Source of the DNA: an uncultured delta proteobacterium
Lineage (GTDB): Bacteria > Desulfobacterota > Desulfobulbia > Desulfobulbales > Desulfocapsaceae
Assembly (NCBI GenBank): GCA_903875445.1
Contig: CAIQWD010000029.1
Location: 1-46,843, forward strand
Direction: 5' to 3'
Length of the DNA stretch: 46,843 bases
Under the pieces are notes generated by a model. The model worked only from the letters and a program-made list of their open reading frames with translations, had not been told where the DNA came from and ran no database searches. Below, one piece after another: positions 8,645-18,625 of this stretch (positions are counted from its first letter, which is position 1; every line of letters begins with the position of its first letter). A program made the position numbers and the translations under genes.

Positions 8645-8651
8645 CTTCTTG

Positions 8652-9335
8652 ATGGAAAGTTCGGTGCACGTTGTTATACCGGTTTATAATGAAGAGACGG
8701 TAATCGCCGATGTCGTTCGTGAAGTGCAAGCCGCCGGGGATTATACGATCATTGTCGTTGACGATGGCAGCCGGGATGCAACGTTTACGACTGCTGGATC
8801 TATGACCGGTGTCGTTGCCCTTCGCCACCGGATAAATCGGGGCAAAGGAGCGGCGACTAAAACCGGGATTGTCGCTGCCAACAGACTGGGGGCCGATATT
8901 ATTGTCACCATGGATGGTGACGGGCAACATGATCCCGGCGATATTGAGGCCTTGACCTGGCCAATTCGTCTTGGTGAGTGCGATGTGGTTCTCGGGACAC
9001 GTCCGAGGGTGAGAGGTGAGATGCCGCTGATCAAAATTATTGCCAATAAGATTGGCAATATTGTAACGTGGCTGCTTTACGGAATACACGTTTCCGACAG
9101 CCAGTCGGGGTTCAGGGCCTATTCGCATTTTGCCGCCACGATCATCGACACCAAGGCCGACAAGTATGAATACGACAGCAAGGTTATTCGGGAAATCAAC
9201 AACAATCGACTGCGATTTACCGAGGTGCCGATCAAGGTACGATATACCGACTATTCAATGGGCAAGCCGCAGAAACAAGGGTTTATCAATGGGATCAAGA
9301 CCCTCGTCCGCATGATCTGGGGCATGCTCGTATAA
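8652..9335 (+). CDS. Glycosyltransferase family 2, DPM1/polyprenyl-phosphate type
   Basis: A 227-residue short GT2 with VVIPVYNEE at the start, the metal-binding DGD at residues 88-90 (TMDGDGQHDP) and the DSQSGFRAYS segment typical of dolichyl/undecaprenyl-phosphate sugar transferases. The family loads a sugar onto a lipid phosphate at the cytoplasmic membrane. It lacks C-terminal membrane helices of its own, and the following DUF2304 protein could anchor it. The ATG was preferred over a TTG one codon upstream; an AAGGA lies about 11 bases before it. From here on base composition becomes GC-richer than in the preceding genes. Confidence 0.85.
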   Translation: MESSVHVVIPVYNEETVIADVVREVQAAGDYTIIVVDDGSRDATFTTAGSMTGVVALRHRINRGKGAATKTGIVAANRLGADIIVTMDGDGQHDPGDIEALTWPIRLGECDVVLGTRPRVRGEMPLIKIIANKIGNIVTWLLYGIHVSDSQSGFRAYSHFAATIIDTKADKYEYDSKVIREINNNRLRFTEVPIKVRYTDYSMGKPQKQGFINGIKTLVRMIWGMLV

Positions 9336-9356
9336 AAAAATGGAACAGTTGCAACA

Positions 9357-9740
9357 ATGAAAATTCATCTCTATCAAATTATTATGATCTTTATTTCCTC
9401 GGTGATGCTTTTTCAGGGAGTGAAAGAGTTTCTGAAGAGAGAGACAGGACAGACCTTCCTGAAGTTCGCCGTGCGGCTCATCGTTTGGGGCGGGATGGGA
9501 GTAGTTGCCGTGTATCCCAACTCAACCATGTTTTTTGCAAAGATGATCGGCATAGAGGGTAATATCAATGCGGTCATTCTCACCGGCTTTCTCTTGGTTT
9601 TCCTGCTTATTTTCAAACTCCTTTCGGCCATTGAAAAAATCGAACAAAACATCTCCGAGTTGACCAGGAAGGAGGCTTTAAGTCATCTTCCGGAGCAGAT
9701 TCAGATTACGCATAACCAAGAGCCGGATGAAAGCCAATAA
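9357..9740 (+). CDS. DUF2304 family membrane protein
   Basis: A 127-residue protein with three hydrophobic helices (about residues 5-22, 37-53 and 66-90) and a charged C-terminal tail containing a short coiled-coil-like stretch (IEKIEQNISELTRKE). The FLKRETGQTFLKFAVRL and GIEGNINAVILTGFLLVF segments fit the DUF2304 family. Such proteins commonly sit directly after DPM1-like GT2 genes, as here, and are thought to be membrane partners, but their biochemical role is not established. Spacing of 21 bases suggests co-transcription. Confidence 0.75.
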   Translation: MKIHLYQIIMIFISSVMLFQGVKEFLKRETGQTFLKFAVRLIVWGGMGVVAVYPNSTMFFAKMIGIEGNINAVILTGFLLVFLLIFKLLSAIEKIEQNISELTRKEALSHLPEQIQITHNQEPDESQ

Positions 9741-9822
9741 AGCGCTTCTATTTCCAGTTCGGTATGCTTGGCATCTGGGCATCGTTTCGCTCGCCGCCCT
9801 GGGTGGGGTGGATAAGCACTAG
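9727..9822 (+). CDS. Possible 31-residue membrane peptide
   Basis: A short ORF begins inside the last codons of the DUF2304 gene, in another frame, and ends 12 bases before the ElyC-like gene. It therefore fills the gap almost exactly. The peptide has a basic start (MKANK) and a hydrophobic middle (ALLFPVRYAWHLGIVSLAALGG is its longest apolar run, in two parts separated by Arg and His). There is no strong ribosome-binding site, and chance cannot be excluded. Conservation in related genomes would decide. Confidence 0.15.
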   Translation: MKANKALLFPVRYAWHLGIVSLAALGGVDKH

Positions 9823-9834
9823 GGGGAGGTTGCA

Positions 9835-10623
9835 ATGTTCTATCTTTCAAGGGCTGTCGTTGAGTTGCTTGCACCGTTTTCATTCAGCCTTATCCTGCTC
9901 ATCCTCGCCTTCTTTTTACTTGTGTTTCGTAAAGTTAGGCTTGGGACACTTTTTCTTGCGCTGGCCCTCTTTCTCCAAATCTTCTTCGGTTACGGCTTCC
10001 TGGTGCAACAGCGGGTTGTCGATATGGAGGCCATATATCCCGCGGTAACCGAGGCGGGTCCGCAGGAGTTCAAGGGCAAACAGTTCAACTATATCGTGGT
10101 GCTTGGCAGCGCCCATGTCTCGGACAGTCGGTTGTCGGCGGTGAGTCAGTTAGGTGTCGCCTCCTTGTACCGCTTGATTGAAGGAGTGCGACTTTTGCAA
10201 CTGCAACCCGACGCCAAACTGGTTGTTACCGGAGGAGTCGGTTATGACCCGGTGGCGAATGCCCTGGTGGTCGGTCGGGCAGCGGAAAGTATCGGGGTTC
10301 CCAAAGAAAGGATAATTGTCGAGAATCGACCACGGGACACCCGGCAGGAAGCGGAAATGCTTTTCCCGCTCCTTGGGAAAGAAGAATTTATCCTGGTTAC
10401 CTCGGCAATGCATATGCCACGGGCCATGCAGATTTTTCAGGACCACGGCATGCACCCCATCGCCGCACCTACCGATTATCTCATGAAGCAGGAGGTCGTC
10501 GAGCCGCCGGGGAGGTTGTTTCCAAGCACCGCAAATCTCGATTTGTCGAGGCGGATTCTTTATGAATGGTTGGCTGAGCAGTGGTTATTCATAAAGAAGA
10601 CTGTTGAAAAGTTTTCACAGTAA
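9835..10623 (+). CDS. elyC: ElyC/SanA/YdcF family protein (DUF218)
   Basis: A 262-residue protein with two N-terminal membrane helices (about residues 13-30 and 36-58) and a periplasmic DUF218 domain. Motifs include VVLGSAHV, a KLVVTGG strand, the conserved RPRDTRQEA patch and [10 protein letters not shown] with a conserved His. ElyC acts in cell-envelope biogenesis linked to the undecaprenyl lipid carrier. This role fits a position at the end of a glycan cluster, but the enzymatic activity is not settled. A GGGGGAGG site precedes the ATG. The 3' end overlaps the convergent decarboxylase gene by nine bases. The family assignment is strong; the exact member (ElyC rather than SanA or YdcF) is less certain. 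Confidence 0.8.
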   Translation: MFYLSRAVVELLAPFSFSLILLILAFFLLVFRKVRLGTLFLALALFLQIFFGYGFLVQQRVVDMEAIYPAVTEAGPQEFKGKQFNYIVVLGSAHVSDSRLSAVSQLGVASLYRLIEGVRLLQLQPDAKLVVTGGVGYDPVANALVVGRAAESIGVPKERIIVENRPRDTRQEAEMLFPLLGKEEFILVTSAMHMPRAMQIFQDHGMHPIAAPTDYLMKQEVVEPPGRLFPSTANLDLSRRILYEWLAEQWLFIKKTVEKFSQ

Positions 10624-11568
10624 TGGCTTGAGAACCTCGGCAAAATAGTCGATCGTCGGTCGCAGGCCCTGCTCAAGCGTAATCTTCGGTTCCCAGCCAA
10701 GTTTTTCTCTCGCGAGAGTAATGTCCGGTTGCCGTTGTTTCGGGTCATCCGCCGGCAGAGTCACAAAGGAAATTTTCGATTGTGATTGGGTCATGCCAAT
10801 GATCTTTTGGGCCAGTTCGAGGATGGTAAATTCCCCGGGATTGCCGGTATTTACAGGGCCGGTGAAGTCGTCGGGGGAGTCCATGAGGCGAACGAAAACC
10901 TCAATGAGGTCATCGACGTAGCAGAAGGATCTGGTCTGGTTGCCCTCGCCGTAGATGGTGATCGGCTTATTCTGCAGGGCTTGGACGATGAAATTGGAGA
11001 CAACCCGACCATCGTTTGGGTGCATGCGCGGGCCGTAGGTGTTGAAGATCCTGGCGACTTTTATGCGCAGGCGATGCTGCCGGTGGTAGTCGAAAAAAAG
11101 CGTCTCGGCGCAGCGCTTCCCTTCATCGTAACAGGAACGGATGCCTGTCGGATTGACATTGCCCCAATAGCTTTCCGGTTGCGGGTGGATCTCCGGGTCG
11201 CCGTAGACCTCACTGGTCGAGGCCTGGAAGATCTTGGCCTTGATCCGTTTGGCGAGGCCGAGCATGTTGATGGCGCCGTGGACCGAGGTCTTGGTGGTCT
11301 GCACCGGATCATGCTGGTAGTGAATCGGCGAGGCCGGGCAGGCGAGATTATAGATTTCATCGACCTCGATATAGAGCGGAAAGGTGACGTCGTGGCGGAT
11401 CAGCTCAAATCGGGAATTGCCCAGGAGATGGCGGATATTCGGCTTGGCGCCGGTGAAAAAATTGTCGATGCACAGTACCTCATGGCCATCGTTTAAAAGC
11501 CTTTCGCATAAATGCGAGCCGAGAAAGCCGGCGCCGCCGGTTACTGCTATCCGCTTGTTGCTATGCAT
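10615..11568 (-). CDS. uxs: UDP-glucuronate decarboxylase (UDP-xylose synthase)
   Basis: A 317-residue extended short-chain dehydrogenase that converts UDP-glucuronate to UDP-xylose using bound NAD+. It has the Rossmann glycine motif GGAGFLG (residues 11-17), STS at 117-119 and the catalytic Tyr147-x3-Lys151 pair in SCYDEGKR. The UXS-typical segments [19 protein letters not shown] and RSFCYVDDL are also present. The ATG was chosen so that the protein begins six codons before the nucleotide-binding strand; a longer frame upstream has no support. It converges on the ElyC-like gene with a nine-base overlap. It could supply UDP-xylose to the nearby glycosyltransferases. Confidence 0.93.
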   Translation of the reverse strand: MHSNKRIAVTGGAGFLGSHLCERLLNDGHEVLCIDNFFTGAKPNIRHLLGNSRFELIRHDVTFPLYIEVDEIYNLACPASPIHYQHDPVQTTKTSVHGAINMLGLAKRIKAKIFQASTSEVYGDPEIHPQPESYWGNVNPTGIRSCYDEGKRCAETLFFDYHRQHRLRIKVARIFNTYGPRMHPNDGRVVSNFIVQALQNKPITIYGEGNQTRSFCYVDDLIEVFVRLMDSPDDFTGPVNTGNPGEFTILELAQKIIGMTQSQSKISFVTLPADDPKQRQPDITLAREKLGWEPKITLEQGLRPTIDYFAEVLKPLL

Positions 11569-11660
11569 GGTTAGTCTCTTGTTGTTGAATATCAATGGTG
11601 CATGCTTGTCAGGAGCAAGCCCGGCGCTGACAATAAACCAAAGCCTTGCCGATTGCAAAT

Positions 11661-12602
11661 TTATCCGGATTTTTTCCGGCGATGGCGCATGACCCGGTAT
11701 TTCGGTTCGACCGTCAGGCCATCCACTTCGCCAAGAATCTGCAGGTAGGCAGAATAGCGGTCGTTGTTGATCGCTCCTGCAGCAAGGAGTTCACTAACGG
11801 CGCAGCCCGGTTCGTCGCGGTGCCGGCAATCGCGAAAGCGGCAACCTCTTTCCCGTGCCTGTTCAAATCCTGGAAAAAACAAAGCGAGCTGCCGAGCGGT
11901 GATCGCTACCAGGCCGAAATCGTTGAAGCCCGGGGAATCGACCAGTTCCCCCCCGCCCGGCAGGGTATGCAGGGTGGAGACGGTGGTGGTGTGTCGACCG
12001 CGCTTTGAGGTCTCATTGATTTCCCCGGTCTGGAGGCCAAGATCGGGTAGGAGGCCGTTGAGGATGGAACTTTTGCCGACGCCGGTCGTGCCGACAAAAA
12101 TGCCGCGGAGCCCTTTGCCGAACAGCCCCCCGAGTTGCGACAAACCGGCACCAGTGATGGCGCTGAGGGAAATCGTCGTCAGCGACTCGTCGTATATTGA
12201 CAGGATTTCCGCGCGATAGGCGGCGGTGCAGGGCAGATCTTCCTTGTTGATGATAAGGATCGGTCTGAGCCCTGCGGCCCTTGCGGCAACAATCGCCCGA
12301 TCGATGAAACCCGGCGGCGGCAGCGGCTCGCAGGAGACGACGATACCGAGGAGGTCGAGATTGGCACCGACCAGGTGCACGCCGCCGCGGGCATCCATGC
12401 GCGACAGTTCCGATTTTCTCTCCAGCCGGGTGAGGATTTCATCCCGAATCATTACCCGGTCGCCGACTACGTGCCCGGAGCTGCGTTTTACCCGGATCAT
12501 TCGGCGCTCACCCACTGCCGCAAAAAAGACCTCAACCGCTACCCCATAGTGGGCGACGATAAGTCCTGCCTCACTTGTATCGGCGATCTGTGTTGTTTTC
12601 AA
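11661..12602 (-). CDS. rsgA: Ribosome small-subunit-dependent GTPase A
   Basis: A 313-residue circularly permuted GTPase that matures the 30S subunit. The order is an OB-fold N-terminal domain, NKED (G4, residues 119-122), SAIT (G5), Walker [10 protein letters not shown] (171-179), a [10 protein letters not shown] switch region, DSPGF (G3), then a zinc domain with CRFRDCRH and a further Cys. A TTG start was selected because a strong reverse promoter has its -10 at 12645-12650. A start at the longer frame's first codon (12653) would lie upstream of the transcript. An AAGGA site stands just before this TTG. Confidence 0.93.
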   Translation of the reverse strand: MKTTQIADTSEAGLIVAHYGVAVEVFFAAVGERRMIRVKRSSGHVVGDRVMIRDEILTRLERKSELSRMDARGGVHLVGANLDLLGIVVSCEPLPPPGFIDRAIVAARAAGLRPILIINKEDLPCTAAYRAEILSIYDESLTTISLSAITGAGLSQLGGLFGKGLRGIFVGTTGVGKSSILNGLLPDLGLQTGEINETSKRGRHTTTVSTLHTLPGGGELVDSPGFNDFGLVAITARQLALFFPGFEQARERGCRFRDCRHRDEPGCAVSELLAAGAINNDRYSAYLQILGEVDGLTVEPKYRVMRHRRKKSG

Positions 12603-12621
12603 ATTTTTCCTTGATTGGCCA

Positions 12622-12649
12622 TTGGTGGATAATTTATTCGAGGTATTAT
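12622..12649 (+). promoter_or_regulatory. Sigma-70 promoter for the nitroreductase gene
   Basis: TTGGTG, a 16-base spacer and TATTAT. Transcription would start near 12656, giving a 5' leader of about 40 bases with an AAGGAG site before the ATG. Confidence 0.45.
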
Positions 12650-12672
12650 ACAATCTTTTCCATTAGAGTTAA
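12645..12672 (-). promoter_or_regulatory. Sigma-70 promoter for rsgA
   Basis: Reverse-strand TTAACT, a 16-base spacer and a perfect TATAAT. The -10 overlaps that of the divergent nitroreductase promoter almost completely, so the two genes probably cannot fire at the same time. Confidence 0.55.
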
Positions 12673-12698
12673 GATTATTTATTTTCAAGGAGCAAGCC

Positions 12699-13214
12699 AT
12701 GTTTTTAGATCTCTTAAAAAAACGCAGGAGTATCCGGCAATTCACCGAGCAGCCGGTAGAAAAGGAAAAAATCGACCTGCTGGTCGAGGCCATGCTGCGG
12801 TCGCCCTCATCCCGCGGCCTCAACCCCTGGGAGTTTGTGGTGGTTACCGATCGCCTGCTTGTCGACGATCTTGCCAAAGCCAAGGCGCATGGCTCGTCCT
12901 TTATGAAAAACGGGCCATTGGCGATTGTCGTTTGCGGCGATCCCGCAAGAGGCGATGTGTGGGTGGAGGACTGTTCGATCGCCGCCCTGATCATCCATTT
13001 GGCGGCAACCGATTTAGGCCTCGGCAGCTGCTGGATTCAGATCCGTATGCGGGATCATGACGGCAAGATCACCGCCGAGGAGTATGTGAAAAAGCTCCTG
13101 GGCCTGAGGGAAAACCTGACGGTCGAGGCGATCATCGCCATCGGCTACCCGAAGGAGGAGAAACTTGGGCATGCGCTGGCCTCTTTGCCTTTTGATAAGG
13201 TGCGGTATTTGTAG
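12699..13214 (+). CDS. Nitroreductase family protein
   Basis: A 171-residue FMN-dependent oxidoreductase of the compact single-domain type. The RRSIRQFTEQPV start is the classic phosphate/FMN-binding motif. SPSSRGLNPWEFVVV and AATDLGLGSCWI are the other conserved FMN contacts, and IAIGYPKEEK is the usual C-terminal strand. It reduces an unknown substrate with NAD(P)H, or via other donors in anaerobes. A clear AAGGAG precedes the ATG. It is divergent from rsgA and followed by the PDH operon after a 64-base gap that holds tandem G-rich heptamers. Confidence 0.85.
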   Translation: MFLDLLKKRRSIRQFTEQPVEKEKIDLLVEAMLRSPSSRGLNPWEFVVVTDRLLVDDLAKAKAHGSSFMKNGPLAIVVCGDPARGDVWVEDCSIAALIIHLAATDLGLGSCWIQIRMRDHDGKITAEEYVKKLLGLRENLTVEAIIAIGYPKEEKLGHALASLPFDKVRYL

Positions 13215-13218
13215 AGAG

Positions 13219-13246
13219 GTTAGGGGTTAGGCGTTAGGGGTGAGGG
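13219..13246 (+). repeat. Four tandem G-rich heptamers
   Basis: GTTAGGG, GTTAGGC, GTTAGGG and GTGAGGG lie head to tail between the nitroreductase stop and the PDH start. The pattern is telomere-like and could form a two-layer G-quadruplex on the coding strand. It may affect transcription into the PDH operon, or be a dispersed genomic repeat. Confidence 0.6.
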
Positions 13247-13278
13247 GTAATATTGGTGGTGATTTTTGGAGGTGGGGT

Positions 13279-15933
<2,655 letters not shown>

Positions 15934-15945
15934 GGAGAAGGGATA

Positions 15946-17169
15946 ATGACCATAGAAAAGATACGCATTCCCGATTTCGGCGATGTGCAGAAGATTACCG
16001 TGGTCGAGGTCTTTATTGCCCCCGGCGACCAAATAGCTCTGGAGGCCCCGCTCCTGACTCTTGAGAGTGAGAAGGCGGTCATGGATATCCCTTCGCCCTT
16101 TGCCGGAGTTGTCAAGGAGGTACTGGTGCACGAGAACGATGTGGTCGGTAGCGGCGATATCATCGCCCTTATCGAAACGGAGGCCGCGGCAACAGAAGCA
16201 CCGGTGGAACAGGCTGTGGTCGTAGAGGAGCCGATTGCGGCAACAGCCGGGCAGTCCGATCACCCTTCCTCGGCGCATGCGACCCCCTCGGTGCGGGCCT
16301 TCGCTAGGGAGCAGCAGGTGGAGCTTGCCGGGATCATCGGCACGGGGCCGGGGGGGCGGATTTTGCGAGAAGACGTTTTGGCGATGCTTGCACCGCAGGC
16401 TGAAGCCCAGCCAAGCAGCGATAGCAGGACGGCCGCACCGACCCAAGCCCCCCTCGAAGATTTCAGCAAATACGGGCCTGTTGAAGAGGTCGCCCTGGGG
16501 CGTATGCAAAAAATCGCCGGGCCGCATCTACATCACAGCTGGATCACTATTCCCCATGTGACCCATTTCGATGAGGCGGATATCACCGAGCTGGAGAGGT
16601 TTAGAAAAGAATTGAACGACAGTCTGGGCGAGGGCGAGGCCGCTTACAGCCCTCTGGTCTTTGTCATCAAGGCGGTGGCCGCGACCCTCAAGGCCTTCCC
16701 GTCCTTCAACAGCTCGCTTCTGCCAGGCGGTGAAAAAATTGTCCTGAAAAAATACTATCACCTCGGCATCGCCGTCGATACGCCGGGCGGCCTGGTGGTG
16801 CCGGTGCTGCGAGATGCCGATAAAAAGGGCTTTCGCGATATTGCCGGTGAGCTGAAGAGGCTCTCTGCTAATGCCCGGTCCGGAAAATCGGCGATCCCCG
16901 ATATGCAGGGCGCGACCTTCACCATTTCCAGCCTGGGCGGCATCGGCGGCAGCGGTTTCACCCCGCTTGTCAGCCTTCCGCAGGTGGCGATTCTCGGGCT
17001 TTCGCGGAGCGCCATGCGACCGGTCTGGGACGGACAGCAGTTTGTGCCGCGGCTGCTTTTGCCCTTCTCGCTCTCCTACGATCACCGGGTGATCGACGGG
17101 GCGGAGGCGGCGCGGTTCTGCCGGGTCCTGCGACAAAATCTCGAAGATTTGAAAAGAATCATGCTATAA
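15946..17169 (+). CDS. aceF: Pyruvate dehydrogenase E2, dihydrolipoamide acetyltransferase
   Basis: A 407-residue core subunit that transfers acetyl from lipoate to CoA. There is one lipoyl domain at residues 1-80 with the modified Lys43 in ESEKAVMD, then an Ala/Glu/Pro-rich linker. The E1/E3-binding domain follows at about 107-145 (TPSVRAFARE through GRILREDVLAML), then a second linker and the catalytic domain. The active-site motif DHRVIDG is at about 379-385. With one lipoyl domain it is shorter than the three-lipoyl E. coli enzyme. An AAGGAGAAGG site precedes the ATG, and E3 follows after ten bases. Confidence 0.95.
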   Translation: MTIEKIRIPDFGDVQKITVVEVFIAPGDQIALEAPLLTLESEKAVMDIPSPFAGVVKEVLVHENDVVGSGDIIALIETEAAATEAPVEQAVVVEEPIAATAGQSDHPSSAHATPSVRAFAREQQVELAGIIGTGPGGRILREDVLAMLAPQAEAQPSSDSRTAAPTQAPLEDFSKYGPVEEVALGRMQKIAGPHLHHSWITIPHVTHFDEADITELERFRKELNDSLGEGEAAYSPLVFVIKAVAATLKAFPSFNSSLLPGGEKIVLKKYYHLGIAVDTPGGLVVPVLRDADKKGFRDIAGELKRLSANARSGKSAIPDMQGATFTISSLGGIGGSGFTPLVSLPQVAILGLSRSAMRPVWDGQQFVPRLLLPFSLSYDHRVIDGAEAARFCRVLRQNLEDLKRIML

Positions 17170-17179
17170 GGAGCAAAGA

Positions 17180-18592
17180 ATGAGCGAAATAAAAAAATAC
17201 GATGTCCTGGTCCTGGGGGGTGGTCCCGGTGGCTATACCGCCGCCTTTCGTGCCGCCGACCTTGGTCTTGCTGTCTGCCTCGTCGAAAAAGAGGAGCGGC
17301 TCGGCGGGGTTTGCCTGAACGTCGGCTGCATTCCCTCAAAGACCCTGTTGCATGCCGCAGCGGTTATCGAGGAGGCGGCTGCCGCCGCCGAATTCGGCGT
17401 CGATTTTGCCGCGCCGCAGGTTGACCTGGAAAGACTCCGGGCGAAGAAGAACGCAGTCATCGGCCAACTCACCGCGGGTCTTGACGGTCTCTGCTTGGCG
17501 CGAAAAATCACCCGTCTGACCGGTAAGGGGGCCTTCAAGGACCGCTCCACCTTGGTGGTGTCCGGTGCGGTCGGGGAGCAGGAGGTGCAGTTTGTCAACG
17601 CCATCATCGCCACCGGCTCGCGGCCCTTCGTCCTGACCAATATTCCTGATGATCCGCGCATCTGGGATTCGACCGCCGCCCTGCAGCTGACCACGGTGCC
17701 GAAACGGCTGCTGATCATCGGCGGCGGCATCATTGGTCTGGAAATGGCCCAGATCTACAGCGCCCTCGGCTCGCAGATCACCATCGTCGAAATGCTGGAG
17801 CAGATCATCCCGCCGGCCGATAAGGACCTCATCCAACCGCTCTTTTTGAAGTTGAAAAAGCAGTATACCATTCTCACCAAGACCAAGGTGACGGAGGTTC
17901 GCCCGACCGCGGACTGCGTCGAAGTGAAACTTGAAGGCGCAAACGTTCCGGAAGGCGGCCAGTTCGACGCGGTGCTGGTGGCGGTCGGGCGGCGCCCCAA
18001 CACCGCCGACATGGGCTTTGAGGGCATGGGCCTGCAACTCACCGACCGCGGCTTTCTCCAGGTCAACGAACGGCAGGAGACAAACATCCCCCATATCTAC
18101 GGCATCGGCGACGTGGTCGGTGAACCGATGCTTGCCCACAAGGCCACCCATCAGGGCAAGGTCGCCGCCGAGGTCATCGCCGGGCATAAGGCGGCCTTTG
18201 CTCCGATGACCATCCCCTCCGTCGCCTACACCAACCCGGAGGTCGCCTGGATGGGGCTGACCGAGAAGGAGGCCAAGGCGAAAAACATCGAGTTCGATAA
18301 GGGCAAATTCCCCTGGGGCGCAAGCGGCAGGGCCCTCAGCGCTGGGGCACAGACCGGGGTGACCAAAGTTCTTTTCGATAAAGAGAGCGGACGGATAATC
18401 GGTGCCGGCATCTGCGGAGCCAATGCCGGTGAGTTGATCCACGAAGCGGTACTGGCCCTTGAGATGGGCGCCAACGCCGAGGATATCAGCCGGACCGTCC
18501 ATGCCCATCCGACGCTTGCCGAAACCTTTGCCTTTGCCGCCGAGATTGTCGATGGCTCGATCACCGATGTCCTGCCGCCAAAGCAGAAATAG
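17180..18592 (+). CDS. lpdA: Dihydrolipoamide dehydrogenase (PDH E3)
   Basis: A 470-residue FAD flavoprotein that reoxidises the lipoyl groups with NAD+. It has the FAD motif GGGPGGYTAA (13-22), redox cysteines Cys45 and Cys50 in GGVCLNVGCIPSK, the NAD motif GGGIIGLEMA, and a second FAD contact YGIGDVVGEPMLAHKA. The C-terminal catalytic dyad is His443/Glu448 (HPTLAE). It has no fused lipoyl domain. An AAGGAG lies before the ATG. It completes the PDH operon, and the helicase gene follows after 33 bases without a visible terminator. Confidence 0.96.
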   Translation: MSEIKKYDVLVLGGGPGGYTAAFRAADLGLAVCLVEKEERLGGVCLNVGCIPSKTLLHAAAVIEEAAAAAEFGVDFAAPQVDLERLRAKKNAVIGQLTAGLDGLCLARKITRLTGKGAFKDRSTLVVSGAVGEQEVQFVNAIIATGSRPFVLTNIPDDPRIWDSTAALQLTTVPKRLLIIGGGIIGLEMAQIYSALGSQITIVEMLEQIIPPADKDLIQPLFLKLKKQYTILTKTKVTEVRPTADCVEVKLEGANVPEGGQFDAVLVAVGRRPNTADMGFEGMGLQLTDRGFLQVNERQETNIPHIYGIGDVVGEPMLAHKATHQGKVAAEVIAGHKAAFAPMTIPSVAYTNPEVAWMGLTEKEAKAKNIEFDKGKFPWGASGRALSAGAQTGVTKVLFDKESGRIIGAGICGANAGELIHEAVLALEMGANAEDISRTVHAHPTLAETFAFAAEIVDGSITDVLPPKQK

Positions 18593-18625
18593 CCTCCTCG
18601 CCCGGCCACCCTTTTTTATCCGCCG

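Noticed and set aside
10786-11496. 236-codon forward ORF
   Set aside because: It is antisense to the well-supported UDP-glucuronate decarboxylase gene.
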